A stretch of DNA of 64,000 nucleotides from JANNSX01 sp963741525 (GCA_963741525.1 CAVUIW010000020.1:62001-126000); one strand, 5' to 3'; shown: positions 24,002-33,183, counted from the stretch's first letter. A program made the numbers and translations. The notes: generated from the sequence alone by a model not told the origin.

Positions 24002-24883
24002 TCAGTGACTTACCGCGCCCGCCCTGCTGGTCGCGATCTGGACGGTAAGAATGGCGGCGACGACGAGCACTGCGCCAAACCACATGCTGGCGGTCAGACG
24101 CTCGCCGAGGATGAGCGCGGCTGCCGCAGCGCCGAACAGGCATTCCGCGCTGGTGAGGACCGCCGCCGTGCTGGCGCAGGCATGTTGCTGAGCGATGGCC
24201 TGGAGACCGAAGGCGAGACCTGTCGCGAAGACGCCGAGAACAAGCAAATTTGGAAGCGCCGACACGATCTGGCCGAGACCGACCGGCTCCATCGCGAGCC
24301 CGAGCACCAGGCAGACACTCCCGGTCAGCAGCAGCTGCACGATCGTCACGAAGCCCGGACGGCCGGTCTCGGCAACGAGCTTGCCGAGCCGAACGAACCA
24401 GACCGAGTAGAGACCGGCCGACAGCAGGCAGAGAAGATCGCCGCTGGCGAGGGTGGCGATCGAGCCACCACTCATCAGCACGGCACCACCGAAGGCCGCC
24501 GCGACCGCGGCCCAGATGGCAAGCGTCGGACGCGTCCTCAGAAGCACCCAGACGACGAGCGGGGTCATGACGGTCGTCGTGCTGACGAGAAAGCTCGCAT
24601 TAGTGACCGACGTCGCTCCGAAAGCCACCTGCTGGACGGTGATTGCGCCTGCAAACAGCGCCGAGACCTCGATGAGAGCGCGCGAAAGGGTGCGCGCCGG
24701 ACGATAATCGCGCGCAAGCTCCCTCCAGACGAAGGGCAGGATGGCGATGGCGCCGATCAGGCATCTGAGACCGACGGCAGTCAACGGGCCGATATCTTCG
24801 AGTACGAGCTTTTGCGAGACATTGCCCGAACCCCAGAAGAAGGCGGCGAGCAGAAGCAGTGCATTAGCACGAAAATTGGTCAT
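24002..24883 (-). CDS. DMT/EamA family transporter
   Basis: A 293-residue membrane protein with ten predicted helices in two EamA repeats: NALLLLAAFFWGSGNVSQKL opens the first, GDLLCLLSAGLYSVWFVRLG the second. LTSAECLFGAAAAALILGER near the C-terminus is the most conserved stretch of the family. The ATG at 24883 (MTNFRAN) was preferred to one five codons upstream. Substrate unknown. Convergent with the TetR gene; the divergon and operon relations do not fix its role. Confidence 0.9.
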   Translation of the reverse strand: MTNFRANALLLLAAFFWGSGNVSQKLVLEDIGPLTAVGLRCLIGAIAILPFVWRELARDYRPARTLSRALIEVSALFAGAITVQQVAFGATSVTNASFLVSTTTVMTPLVVWVLLRTRPTLAIWAAVAAAFGGAVLMSGGSIATLASGDLLCLLSAGLYSVWFVRLGKLVAETGRPGFVTIVQLLLTGSVCLVLGLAMEPVGLGQIVSALPNLLVLGVFATGLAFGLQAIAQQHACASTAAVLTSAECLFGAAAAALILGERLTASMWFGAVLVVAAILTVQIATSRAGAVSH

Positions 24884-24993
24884 CGGCCCACCGCCCAACG
24901 TGTGAGGACTTACGCTCTGTCATCGAGCACGTAAGGCCTTTGGCGGTGGACGGATGTTCCGCCGGGAACAGGAGGGAGGATTTCAGTCCGGAG

Positions 24994-25917
24994 CTATCGC
25001 GCCGCTTCGTATTCCGTGCGCAAGCGCGCGACGAGATCGGCAACCGGCGGAATGTCGTGGATCAGCCCGACGCCGTGGCCGGCGCTCCAGAGGTCGCGCC
25101 AGGCCTTGAGCTCCTCCGGCAGTGCCGGTGTTCGCGGAGCAGAAAGCTCAGGGAGCCGATCGGGATCGAGGCCGGCGCTCGCGATCGAGCCCCGCAGGAA
25201 GGTCGCGGGCACGCCGGAGATGCGATCGGTCGTCATCACGTCGGCCATCTGCTCGGAAACGAGCAACGCCTTGTAGGCCTCGCTCGCCATCGATTCACGG
25301 GTCGCCGCGAAACGCGTACCCATATAGGCGAAGTCGGCTCCGAGCACTTCCGCCGCTCGCACCGCGCGCCCGTCGCTAATGCCTCCGGCGAGCAAAATCG
25401 TACCGTCGAAAACCTTTCGGACCTGAGGCACGAAGGCGAAGGGGTTTGCTGTGCCTGTGTGACCTCCAGCACCGGCCGTGAGCAAGATCAAACCATCGAC
25501 CCCGGCCTCGACCGCCTTCTCGACATGACGCATCGTCGCGACATCGTGGAAGACGATGCCCCCGTATGTGTGCACGCGCTTCGCGACCGAGCCCGGCTGG
25601 CCGAAGCTGGTGATGACGATGGGCGGCTCGAAGCGATCGATCAGCGCGAGCTCGTCGGCGAAGCGCGCCGTCGCCTCCTTCCGGACGATGATATTGAGCG
25701 CCCAGGGCGCGGCCGTTGCGCCCGCCCCGGCAAGCTCGCGCGCGATCCGCTCGAGCCAGGCGGTCAGCTCCTCGATCGAGCGCGCATTCTCGGCCGTCAG
25801 CGATCCGACGACACCCGCCTTGCAACAGGCGATCAGCAGGTCAGGTCCAGAGACGAGAAACATCGGCGCCGCGACGACAGGGATCGTGAGACGCCGCTTC
25901 AGCTCGGCGACATCCAT
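24994..25917 (-). CDS. Nitronate monooxygenase-like FMN protein
   Basis: A 307-residue TIM-barrel flavoprotein of the nitronate monooxygenase/2-nitropropane dioxygenase family. Seen: PVVAAPMFLVSGPDLLIACC at the first strand, the FMN-phosphate loop GADFAYMGTRFAAT, AGAGGHTG (family motif near the active-site His), and LLAGGISDGRAV. The family oxidises alkyl nitronates with O2; some members act as flavin-dependent oxidases of other substrates. The ATG at 25917 is 4 bases from the stop of the upstream citryl-CoA-lyase-like gene, so both are translated from one operon. Why nitronates would occur here is unclear. Confidence 0.88.
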   Translation of the reverse strand: MDVAELKRRLTIPVVAAPMFLVSGPDLLIACCKAGVVGSLTAENARSIEELTAWLERIARELAGAGATAAPWALNIIVRKEATARFADELALIDRFEPPIVITSFGQPGSVAKRVHTYGGIVFHDVATMRHVEKAVEAGVDGLILLTAGAGGHTGTANPFAFVPQVRKVFDGTILLAGGISDGRAVRAAEVLGADFAYMGTRFAATRESMASEAYKALLVSEQMADVMTTDRISGVPATFLRGSIASAGLDPDRLPELSAPRTPALPEELKAWRDLWSAGHGVGLIHDIPPVADLVARLRTEYEAAR

Positions 25918-25921
25918 CAGC

Positions 25922-26749
25922 CTATGCCTTCGATGGCCAGCCGGCGGCATCCATATCGGCTGTGAGGTCGCGGCGCTCGCGCGCATACTGAGCCGTCGCA
26001 TCCGGCACGATGCGGTTGCGGACGCCGGACTGTAACTCCTCGGAAATGTGCGCGATGACACCGGGCAACGTCGAGAGGATCGCGATGCCGGCCATCTCCT
26101 GAGGCGTGTAGCCCATGCCGGCGAGGATGCAGGCCATCATGCCGACGTCGTTGATGACGATGTCGGGCTTGCCCGTCTGCTGCTTGAAGGCGCGGTGGAT
26201 CGCCTCGTAGAGCTCGCCGGCTTCGGTCCACACGCCACCGGCGACGGCCTCGTCGCGCAGACGCTGCGCGCGAGGATCGATGCCACGGAACACCTGATGG
26301 CCGAAGCCCGGTACGCGCTTCTTCCCGGCGCGGAGCTGTTCGACCAGCTTTGCCGCGAAGGCTTCCATCGGCTCGCCACTCGCTTTCCACGCCTTGTGGC
26401 TCTCGGTAATGAAGCGGCCGGTGTCCTCGGGCGAGAGCGCGTGCTCGCCCGCCGCCAGCACGGCGGCGCCAAGCCCTGCCGTCATCTGCGGATTGACCGA
26501 GACGACGCAGCGCGCCGCGACCGTTCCCGACTTGTGCAGCGCATAGTCGAGGATGGAGGAGAGAATCACATCCATCATCCGGGATTCGCCCGGCGTCGGC
26601 ATCTTGCCCCGGATCATCAGCACGGTGATGGCGGAGAAGGGCAGCGTACCGATGAGGGAACGCAGCGGATAGCCGCGGACATAGATGTCGTCGGTGGCGA
26701 TGTCGCTGACGGAGGAGGTCCAGTAGGGGCGCGTTTCGGCGGTGCTCAT
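25922..26749 (-). CDS. Citryl-CoA lyase-like, short citrate-synthase-fold protein
   Basis: A 275-residue protein with the citrate synthase fold but much shorter than the 430-residue synthase, as in proteins annotated citryl-CoA lyase. The CoA/active-site motif GFGHQVFRGIDPRAQRL contains the conserved His and Arg; an upstream His-containing helix (LDYALHKSGTVAARC) and the final ARERRDLTADMDAAGW are also family features. It should make or break a carbon-carbon bond between an acyl-CoA and an oxo acid. Between the Rieske oxygenase and the nitronate monooxygenase in a tight operon, it may release a CoA ester from the oxidised product. ATG at 26749 after GGAGG-like purines. Confidence 0.8.
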   Translation of the reverse strand: MSTAETRPYWTSSVSDIATDDIYVRGYPLRSLIGTLPFSAITVLMIRGKMPTPGESRMMDVILSSILDYALHKSGTVAARCVVSVNPQMTAGLGAAVLAAGEHALSPEDTGRFITESHKAWKASGEPMEAFAAKLVEQLRAGKKRVPGFGHQVFRGIDPRAQRLRDEAVAGGVWTEAGELYEAIHRAFKQQTGKPDIVINDVGMMACILAGMGYTPQEMAGIAILSTLPGVIAHISEELQSGVRNRIVPDATAQYARERRDLTADMDAAGWPSKA

Positions 26750-26778
26750 GGAGGTTTCTCGGGTTGTCCTGATCTGGG

Positions 26779-28044
26779 TCAGGCGTTTGCGACGAACTCG
26801 GCCAGATACCATTCGGCGAGCCGCTGCGTGCTGCTCTCGATCGGAAGCGCATAAGGGCCGGGGCGATAGGAGCGCGAGGCGACGCCCAGCTGGTTCTCCT
26901 CGACGATCCGCTTGTCGGCTTCGGCGGTGACGCGCCACATCCAAGTGAGGCGGTCGAGGTCGTAGTCGACCCTTTCCTTCGCATCGTTGCGGACGAGCCA
27001 AGTGATATGCAACTCCGTCTCGGACACCGACCTCGGCGTATAGCGGAAGATCGCGCCATAGTCGCCATAGGCGAGGAAGTGATTGAGCGGGCCGACATAG
27101 AAGATCGTGAAGCCGCCGTCGTACGCCTTGAACTTACCCATCAGCGGCGCGACAGGCTTGCCGTCCTCACTCGCCGTGACGGCATCGCCAAACATCGAAT
27201 AGCGGGCGCAGTAATCCGCTTCCTGCCCGGCGACGGCCTTTTGCGCCCACTGATCGCGGATGCGGATGTCGATGCCCTGAGCCCGCATCCGGCTGATCAC
27301 ATCCGGGCTGCAGGCCGCCACCTCGTTCTGGCCCTGCCCGTGCACTTTGGAAAACTCGGGATGCGAGGGACCGCAGTGGTAGCATTCGACCTGGTTCTCG
27401 AGCGCGAGCTTCCAGTTGGCCGCGATCGTATAGATTTGTTTGTGAGCGACCTTCGCCTCGGCCCAACCGAACGGTTCGACTGTCCGATGCAGCATGTTCT
27501 CCGCCTCGTCGAAGCCAGGTGGCGACTTGTCGAGCGCGACGAAGATCAAACCCTCGACGACCTTGATGGGCAATTGCTCGAGCCCATGGGCCGCGCGATC
27601 GAAATCGTCCGGCATCATGCGCGCGTTGCGCAAGCTCCCGTCGAGCTTGTAGGCCCAGGCGTGATAGGGACAGACGAGCGCACCCTTGGCGCGGCCAGAT
27701 GGCTTGCTGCAGATACGCGAGCCGCGATGCCGGCAGACGTTCATGAGGGCGCGGACGGCGCCGTCCTCGCCACGCACGATGATCACCGACTCGCGGTCGA
27801 TGTCGAACAAGAAGTAGTCGCCGGTACCCGGGATTTGACTGTCGTGGCCCGCGCAATGCCAATGCTTCAGGACGAAGCGATCCATGTCGAGGCGGTAGAT
27901 GCCGGGGGACATGTAGAAGGGCTGCAGCAGGCTGTGATCGGCCGGCTGGCGTGCGATGAGTTCGTCCAGCCCAATGCCTGCGCCAATCTCACTCACGAGG
28001 AATGGATCGGCCGGCCGTGCTGTCGCTGCGGCTCGAGACGTCAT
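26779..28044 (-). CDS. Rieske non-haem iron oxygenase, betaine-demethylase-like
   Basis: A 421-residue alpha subunit. Rieske [2Fe-2S] ligands Cys104, His106, Cys125 and His128 (NVCRHRGSRIC and LVCPYHAW); mononuclear iron ligands His223 and His228 (VECYHCGPSHPEF) with the third carboxylate downstream. The pattern FYMSPGIYRLDMDRFVLKHW with CAGHDSQIPGTGDYF resembles GbcA/stachydrine-type N-demethylases more than aromatic ring dioxygenases. These remove a methyl group from a quaternary amine as formaldehyde. No small subunit and no obvious ferredoxin reductase is adjacent; the CrtI-like flavoprotein 9 bases upstream is not a typical reductase. Substrate inferred from similarity and from the carnitine genes nearby. 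Confidence 0.85.
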   Translation of the reverse strand: MTSRAAATARPADPFLVSEIGAGIGLDELIARQPADHSLLQPFYMSPGIYRLDMDRFVLKHWHCAGHDSQIPGTGDYFLFDIDRESVIIVRGEDGAVRALMNVCRHRGSRICSKPSGRAKGALVCPYHAWAYKLDGSLRNARMMPDDFDRAAHGLEQLPIKVVEGLIFVALDKSPPGFDEAENMLHRTVEPFGWAEAKVAHKQIYTIAANWKLALENQVECYHCGPSHPEFSKVHGQGQNEVAACSPDVISRMRAQGIDIRIRDQWAQKAVAGQEADYCARYSMFGDAVTASEDGKPVAPLMGKFKAYDGGFTIFYVGPLNHFLAYGDYGAIFRYTPRSVSETELHITWLVRNDAKERVDYDLDRLTWMWRVTAEADKRIVEENQLGVASRSYRPGPYALPIESSTQRLAEWYLAEFVANA

Positions 28045-28053
28045 CGCGCGGCC

Positions 28054-29652
28054 TCACATCATCCGCTTGCCAAGATCCTTCAAAATCTCCCGCGCCGCGT
28101 TGTGCCCGGGAACTCCGGTGACGCCACCGCCCGGATGGGCCGAGGCGCCGCAGATATAAAGCGATTTCACGGGTGTCCGGTAGTCGGCGTAGTGGGCGAC
28201 AGGTCTGCGGAAGAAAATCTGATCGAGACTCATCTCGCCATGATGGACGTGGCCACCGGGGAGGGCGAACATTTTCTCGATGTCGGGCGGTGTCAGCACC
28301 TGCGCGTGGGTGACGTGCTTGTCGAAGCCCGGCGCATAGCGGCAGATCTGGCTTAGGACGATTTGAACGAGCTCCTGCTTCGCCGCCTCGTCCCACTCGC
28401 GGTCTTTCAGCTTGTAGGGCACGTGCCCGCCCATGACGTTGATGACGTGCTGGCCGGGTGGAGCAATCGCCGGATCGAAGGCCGAGGGCGTCGTGATCCA
28501 CAGATATGGCCGCTTGGCCATCTCACCGTTGCGGGCCGAATAGAAGGCGTCCTCGAGCTCCTCCGTGCTCTCGGCGAGTGTGATCGATCCGGGATTGGGC
28601 TCGTTGAGCCGCCGCTCGTCATAGGCGGTCCAGCGCGGCAGCGCGCTTGCGGCAAGGTTGATCTTGAAGGCGATCGAGTCGGTACGCATGCTCTTCACGG
28701 CATCGATGACCGTGGCCGGCAGCCATTTGGCATCGATGAGCTTCAGGTAGAGGAGCTTCGCCTGCAGATTGGCCGCGACGAGATCGGCCTCGATACGCTC
28801 GCCGCTTTCGAGCACGACACCACGAGCGCGACCATCCTCAACGTCGATCTTGGCAACCGGCGCACCGGTGCGAACCTCGGCGCCGTTCTCGCTCGCCGCC
28901 GCCAGCAGCGCCGTCGTGATCGAACCCATGCCGCCTTTGATCAGCCCGCCGGGCCCGGCTGCGGTGCCGGCCTCGCGCAGCAACGGCCGCGCCAGCACAT
29001 AGGCCGAGCCTTGCGTCCTCGGGCTGATGACGCCGGCCGAACCCGAGGCGTAGCTGCCGAAAGCCGTCAGCACCTGATCGCTTTCGAACCAGCGCTTCAG
29101 ATAGTCGTGGGCGCTGAGAGTGAGCAGGTCCCAGACATCGTAGAGATGCCCGCCGATGTCGCGGAAGCGCCAGGCGAGGGACATGGCCTTGCCGATGTCC
29201 TTGATACGCCCGGTCGTCGGGTCGACGGGAGTTTCGAAGAGCAGCCGGCGCAGATAGGGAATGATGGCATCCATATGCGCGAGGAACTTTGGATAAGCCT
29301 GGGCATCAGCGGTCGAGAACCTAGAGATCTCCTCGACCATGCGGTCGGTGTCGGACCAGAACACGAGGCTCCGCCCATCCTCGAAGGGTTGGAACGACGG
29401 GCCGGCCTGAAGCGCTTCGACGCCATGACGGCGAAGATCGAGGTCGATCATGATTTTCGGCTGCAGCAGGCTCATGACATATGAGGCGACCGAGATCTTG
29501 TAGCCAGGCCAAACCTCTTCGGTGATCGTCGCGCCTCCGGCGATGTCACGCCGCTCGAGCACCAGCACCTTGAGCCCGGCGCGGCCGAGATAATTGGCGC
29601 AGACGAGGCCATTATGCCCGGCGCCGACGATGATCGCGTCATACCTTGGCAT
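28054..29652 (-). CDS. CrtI/PYROXD2-like FAD-dependent oxidoreductase
   Basis: A 532-residue flavoprotein. The N-terminal dinucleotide motif is AIIVGAGHNGLVCANYLGRA, followed by LERRDIAGGATITEEVWPGY as in phytoene-desaturase-like enzymes; the C-terminal FAD motif is SLYICGASAHPGGGVTGVPG. The overall plan matches the phytoene desaturase/PYROXD2 group, whose bacterial members act on diverse substrates and are often unassigned. First gene of the operon CrtI-like, Rieske, citryl-CoA-lyase-like, nitronate monooxygenase. No carotenoid synthesis genes are near, so carotenoid desaturation is unlikely. Divergent from the next plus-strand operon. Confidence 0.88.
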   Translation of the reverse strand: MPRYDAIIVGAGHNGLVCANYLGRAGLKVLVLERRDIAGGATITEEVWPGYKISVASYVMSLLQPKIMIDLDLRRHGVEALQAGPSFQPFEDGRSLVFWSDTDRMVEEISRFSTADAQAYPKFLAHMDAIIPYLRRLLFETPVDPTTGRIKDIGKAMSLAWRFRDIGGHLYDVWDLLTLSAHDYLKRWFESDQVLTAFGSYASGSAGVISPRTQGSAYVLARPLLREAGTAAGPGGLIKGGMGSITTALLAAASENGAEVRTGAPVAKIDVEDGRARGVVLESGERIEADLVAANLQAKLLYLKLIDAKWLPATVIDAVKSMRTDSIAFKINLAASALPRWTAYDERRLNEPNPGSITLAESTEELEDAFYSARNGEMAKRPYLWITTPSAFDPAIAPPGQHVINVMGGHVPYKLKDREWDEAAKQELVQIVLSQICRYAPGFDKHVTHAQVLTPPDIEKMFALPGGHVHHGEMSLDQIFFRRPVAHYADYRTPVKSLYICGASAHPGGGVTGVPGHNAAREILKDLGKRMM

Positions 29653-29792
29653 CGTTGCCGCACTTTCGAGCTTGGATCAATCGCATTGGACGAAAAAACT
29701 GACGCACAAGTCAATATCGAAACATTCGCGTTCGGACAAGGGAGCTATGCGCAGGGCCGCAGTGCAGGAGAATTGGCTTGCGCACCGATCTG

Positions 29793-29812
29793 TTGACATG
29801 GTCAAATACCAA
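29793..29812. promoter_or_regulatory. GntR/FadR-type operator candidate with -35 element
   Basis: TTGACATGGTCAA is an inverted repeat, and TGGTCAAATACCA (29800-29812) has the TGGT-N5-ACCA form of GntR/FadR-family sites. TTGACA at 29793 is a perfect -35 hexamer, though no good -10 follows at 17 bases. It lies in the 239-base divergent region upstream of the plus-strand operon that starts at 29892. No GntR gene is present in the window. Confidence 0.4.
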
Positions 29813-29891
29813 TGGTTCAGTTTTCAGACTTGGCGGTCTGAATTGCATTGGAGTGCATTCAACAGGCCCGGCGCCGTTGGGGAGGATTCCT

Positions 29892-30680
29892 ATGTCGCAG
29901 CTCGCAGGTCAGATCGGCATCGTCACGGGCGGGGAGACCGGCATCGGCCGAGGCATCGCGGAGGCTTTGGCGGCAGAAGGCATGCGGATCGTCATCGGCG
30001 GAATTCTTCCCGACGAAGGCAAGGCCACGGCGGAAGCCATCACCGCGTCGGGCGGCAAGGCGGAGTTCGTCACCATCGACGTGCGCAAGCTCGCCGATGT
30101 CGACGCTCTGGTGAACGACACCGTCGCTAAGCATGGCCGGCTCGACGTCATGGTCAACAACGCCGCGATTTTCGACGGCTTCGCCAGCTGCCTCGACACC
30201 AGCGACGGGCTCTGGGAGGCGGTCATCAACATCAACCTGCGCGGCTGCTTCTATGGCTGCCGGGCGGCGCTCAGACACATGGTGCCAGCCGGCAAGGGCA
30301 AAATCATCAATGTCGCCTCCGTCGGTGGACTGCGGGGCGCTGCCGATGGCACGGCCTACACGGCGTCCAAATTCGGCATCGTCGGCATGACCAAGCAGAT
30401 CGCCTGCGACTTTGGCGAGAAGGGCATTGCCATCAATGCCATCTGCCCCGGCGTGATTCAGACCAACATCCGCGCGAATTCGACGAGAATCCTCGGGCCA
30501 AACTCGCCGCCGATGCGCGGCGTCGGCGCCGACCCGGACGGCTACAAGCGGCTGGTGCCGGACAAGCGCCGCGGCCAACCCAATGAGGTCGGCAATCTCG
30601 CCGTCTATCTCGCCTCCGGCAAATCGAGCTACATTCAGGGCCAGGCCATTTCCATCGACGGAGGCTGGACCGCCACATGA
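29892..30680 (+). CDS. SDR family oxidoreductase
   Basis: A 262-residue short-chain dehydrogenase that opens a long operon. Cofactor loop GIVTGGETGIGRGIAEAL (T-G-x3-G-x-G), NNAAIFDGF, catalytic Ser143, Tyr156 and Lys160 (TAYTASKFGIVG), and C-terminal SYIQGQAISIDGGW. The residues TRILGPNSPPMRGVG form an extra loop after the active site. The ATG at 29892 follows GGGGAGGATTCCT, a strong Shine-Dalgarno. Probably acts on a hydroxyacyl intermediate. Its last codons overlap the next start as ATGA. Confidence 0.92.
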   Translation: MSQLAGQIGIVTGGETGIGRGIAEALAAEGMRIVIGGILPDEGKATAEAITASGGKAEFVTIDVRKLADVDALVNDTVAKHGRLDVMVNNAAIFDGFASCLDTSDGLWEAVININLRGCFYGCRAALRHMVPAGKGKIINVASVGGLRGAADGTAYTASKFGIVGMTKQIACDFGEKGIAINAICPGVIQTNIRANSTRILGPNSPPMRGVGADPDGYKRLVPDKRRGQPNEVGNLAVYLASGKSSYIQGQAISIDGGWTAT

Positions 30681-31855
30681 CGATTGCCGATCTCACACCC
30701 GAGGAGCGCCAGATCGTCGAGACGGTCGAGCAATTCGTCGCCAAGGATGTGACATCGGCAGTCGCCAGGCACGAACGGGACGGCTCGTATCCCGATGCGC
30801 TCGTGGCCCAGATGAAAGCGCTCGGCCTGTTCGGCGTCGCGGTGCCGGAGGCCTTCGGCGGCTTGGGCCTCGGCCTGCCGGCGGTCGCCCGCGTGTTCGA
30901 GACGCTCGCGGCCGGCTGGTCATCGCTCGCCGCCTACATCAACAGCCACAGCACGCTCGCCTATGCGATTGCCCGCCATGGCACCGGAACGCAGAAATCC
31001 CAATACCTGCCGATGCTCGCAACCGGCGAGTTCCACGGTGCGATCTGTCTCACCGAGCCGCACGCAGGTTCCGACCTTCAGGCGATCGAGACGCGGGCCG
31101 ATGCGGCCGAGAGCGGCTACCGGCTCACCGGCAACAAGATCTATGTCACCAACGGCGCGCGGGCGAACCTGCTCCTGGTTTTGGCGAATACCGATCGGAT
31201 TGCTGCAAATCCCTCGCAGGGCATCAGCCTATTCCTCGTCGAGAAGCCGCGCGATGACGTCACCGTTGGTAGCACTTATCAGAAGATGGGTTTTCATCAG
31301 GTCGACACGGTCGAGATCAGAATCGAGGGCGCTCTCGTTGCGAAAGACGCGCTGCTCGGCGGCGTCGAAGGCAAGGGCTTCAGCCAGCTCATGGAGAGCC
31401 TCGAGATCGGGCGCATTACGATCGCGGCGAGCGCCGTCGGCGTCGCGGCGGCGGCGCTCAAGGTTGCGCTGAGTTTCGCTGCCGGCCGGAAAGCCTTCGG
31501 CAAGACCATCAATCAGCATCAAGCCATTCAACTGCGTCTTGCCGAGATGGCGACGCGGCTGGTCGCTGCCCGCGCGATCACGATGCGCGCGGCGGGCGAA
31601 AAACAAAGCGGCGCCCGCGCCGACATGGCAAGCGCGATGGCCAAGCTCCATGCCAGCGAGGCTGCCGCCGAGATAACTCGTGAGGCGATGCGGGTGCTGG
31701 GCGGCGCCGGCTATATCGCCGACTACCAGGTCGAGCGGCTGCATCGCGAAGCGCTGCTCTATCTCGTCGGCGAAGGTACGAACGACATCAACAAGCTCGT
31801 CATCGCGCGGCGTCTGCTCGACGGCAGCGAGGCCCAACTACTGGGGCTGCCATGA
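30677..31855 (+). CDS. Acyl-CoA dehydrogenase
   Basis: A 392-residue FAD-dependent acyl-CoA dehydrogenase. Seen: LTPEERQIVETVEQFVAKDV, FAD-binding ICLTEPHAGSDLQAIETRA, TGNKIYVTNG, GRKAFGKTINQHQAIQ and the catalytic Glu366 in LVGEGTNDINKLVIARR, the position used by short-chain acyl-CoA and glutaryl-CoA-type enzymes. Overlaps the SDR stop (ATGA) and the next gene starts within its own last codons (ATGA again), so the first three genes are translationally coupled. It should desaturate the CoA ester made by the acyl-CoA ligase further down the operon. Confidence 0.93.
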   Translation: MTIADLTPEERQIVETVEQFVAKDVTSAVARHERDGSYPDALVAQMKALGLFGVAVPEAFGGLGLGLPAVARVFETLAAGWSSLAAYINSHSTLAYAIARHGTGTQKSQYLPMLATGEFHGAICLTEPHAGSDLQAIETRADAAESGYRLTGNKIYVTNGARANLLLVLANTDRIAANPSQGISLFLVEKPRDDVTVGSTYQKMGFHQVDTVEIRIEGALVAKDALLGGVEGKGFSQLMESLEIGRITIAASAVGVAAAALKVALSFAAGRKAFGKTINQHQAIQLRLAEMATRLVAARAITMRAAGEKQSGARADMASAMAKLHASEAAAEITREAMRVLGGAGYIADYQVERLHREALLYLVGEGTNDINKLVIARRLLDGSEAQLLGLP

Positions 31856-32697
31856 CGACGACCGTCTGTCTAACCTTCGACTTCGATGCGGTGTCGCTGT
31901 GGGTTTCGACCTTCAAGCTGACGACGCCGACGCCGCTGTCGCGCGGCGAATACGGCGCGCGCGTTGGTATCGGTCGCATTCTCGATCTGCTGGCGGAGAA
32001 GAAGCTCAAGGCGACGTTTTTCGTTCCCGCCCACACAGGCGCGAACTTCCCGGAGGAAACCCGCCGGATTTTGACCGGCGGGCACGAAATCGGACTGCAT
32101 GGCTATTGCCACGAGACGCCGGTCGGGCGCTCGCGCGCGGAGGAGATGGATCTTCTGAAGCGCAGCATCGCCAAGCTGCGCGGAACCCTTGGTGCGGACT
32201 TCACACCCGTCGGCTATCGTTCGCCCTCTTGGGACTTGTCCGAAAACTCGATCGCCTGCCTCGAGGAGCTGGGCCTCACCTACGACAGCTCCATGATGGC
32301 GGACGATTTCCGGCCCTACGTGCCGCGTCGCGGAACCAAGGCCGACGAGGAGAGCTACACGCCCGGCACGCCGGCCAAGCTCATCGAATTGCCGGTCGCC
32401 TGGGAACTCGACGATTACCCCTACTTCCACTACTCGAGCCGCATCAATCAAGGTTTGCGCACGCCCGACGAGGTCTTCGCCCTCTGGAAAGCCGAGTTCG
32501 ACTACTGCCGCGAGAAGATCGAGGACGGTGTCTTCACCTTGACGACCCATCCCCAGATCATCGGCCGCGGCCCGCGCATGCGCATGCTCGCCCGCCTCAT
32601 CGATCACATGGCGAGCTTCGCCGATGTCCGCTTCGCAACGATGGCCGAGGCGGCTTCGAATTTCCAAAACCTCATCGACGGCAAGAAGAAAGCCTGA
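31852..32697 (+). CDS. Polysaccharide deacetylase-fold (NodB) amidohydrolase
   Basis: A 281-residue carbohydrate-esterase family 4-type hydrolase without a signal peptide, so probably cytoplasmic. Motif 1 TFDFD (Asp10, Asp12), motif 2 GLHGYCHE (His83, His87) and motif 3 YRSPSWDLS (Arg123) are all present, giving the metal triad Asp-His-His. Cytoplasmic members such as PuuE hydrolyse amides or cyclic ureides (allantoin, peptidoglycan-like amides). It sits between an acyl-CoA dehydrogenase and a MaoC hydratase, so the pathway substrate probably carries an amide, imide or N-acyl group. True sugar deacetylation seems unlikely in this context (inference). Confidence 0.85.
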   Translation: MTTTVCLTFDFDAVSLWVSTFKLTTPTPLSRGEYGARVGIGRILDLLAEKKLKATFFVPAHTGANFPEETRRILTGGHEIGLHGYCHETPVGRSRAEEMDLLKRSIAKLRGTLGADFTPVGYRSPSWDLSENSIACLEELGLTYDSSMMADDFRPYVPRRGTKADEESYTPGTPAKLIELPVAWELDDYPYFHYSSRINQGLRTPDEVFALWKAEFDYCREKIEDGVFTLTTHPQIIGRGPRMRMLARLIDHMASFADVRFATMAEAASNFQNLIDGKKKA

Positions 32698-32705
32698 GCA
32701 AGACC

Positions 32706-33176
32706 ATGAGCGACAGACCCAAGACCGGTCCCAACGCCCTCTTCTTCGAAGACTTCGAGGTGGGAAAAACCTGGTTCACCCCGGCGCGCACCATCACGGA
32801 AGCCGACATCGTCATGTTCGCGGGCCTGACCGGCGACTACAATCCGGTGCACACGGACGCGGAGTTCGCCAAGACGACACCATTCGGCACGCGGATCCTG
32901 CACGGGCCGGCCGGCTTTGCGATTGCGACCGGTCTCGAGTTTCGGCTCGGCATCAAGGAAGGCACCGCCACGGCGATGCTCGGCATGACCTGGGATTTCC
33001 GCGGTCCGATCCTGATGGGCGACACCATCAAGGTGCGCCAGGTCGTCGAGAGCAAGCGCGAGACGAAGAAGCCGACGCTCGGCATCGTCAATTTCAACGT
33101 CGCCATCCTCAATCAGCGCGACGAGGTGGTGCAGGAGGGGATCTGGAAGATCATGTTCCTGCGCAAGGGAAGCTGA
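32706..33176 (+). CDS. MaoC-like enoyl-CoA hydratase
   Basis: A 156-residue (R)-specific enoyl-CoA hydratase/MaoC hotdog protein. The catalytic dyad lies in FAGLTGDYNPVHTDAEFA: Asp44 and His49 in the D-x-N-P-x-H motif. The rest follows the family (GTRILHGPAGFAIATGLEF; AMLGMTWDFRGPILMGDTI). It hydrates a 2-enoyl-CoA, the expected product of the dehydrogenase upstream. Eight bases after the deacetylase-fold gene. Confidence 0.92.
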   Translation: MSDRPKTGPNALFFEDFEVGKTWFTPARTITEADIVMFAGLTGDYNPVHTDAEFAKTTPFGTRILHGPAGFAIATGLEFRLGIKEGTATAMLGMTWDFRGPILMGDTIKVRQVVESKRETKKPTLGIVNFNVAILNQRDEVVQEGIWKIMFLRKGS

Positions 33177-33183
33177 AGAGTCG

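Noticed and set aside
24994..25917. Enoyl-ACP reductase FabK
   Set aside because: The FMN barrel is similar, but length, the AGAGGHTG motif and operon context fit nitronate monooxygenase better.
27007..28356. Plus-strand open frame of 449 codons
   Set aside because: Lies opposite the Rieske oxygenase, whose iron and cluster motifs are intact; the frame is biased shadow sequence.
28054..29652. Carotenoid phytoene desaturase (crtI)
   Set aside because: No crtB/crtE neighbours; the closest layout is the PYROXD2 group and the operon is catabolic.
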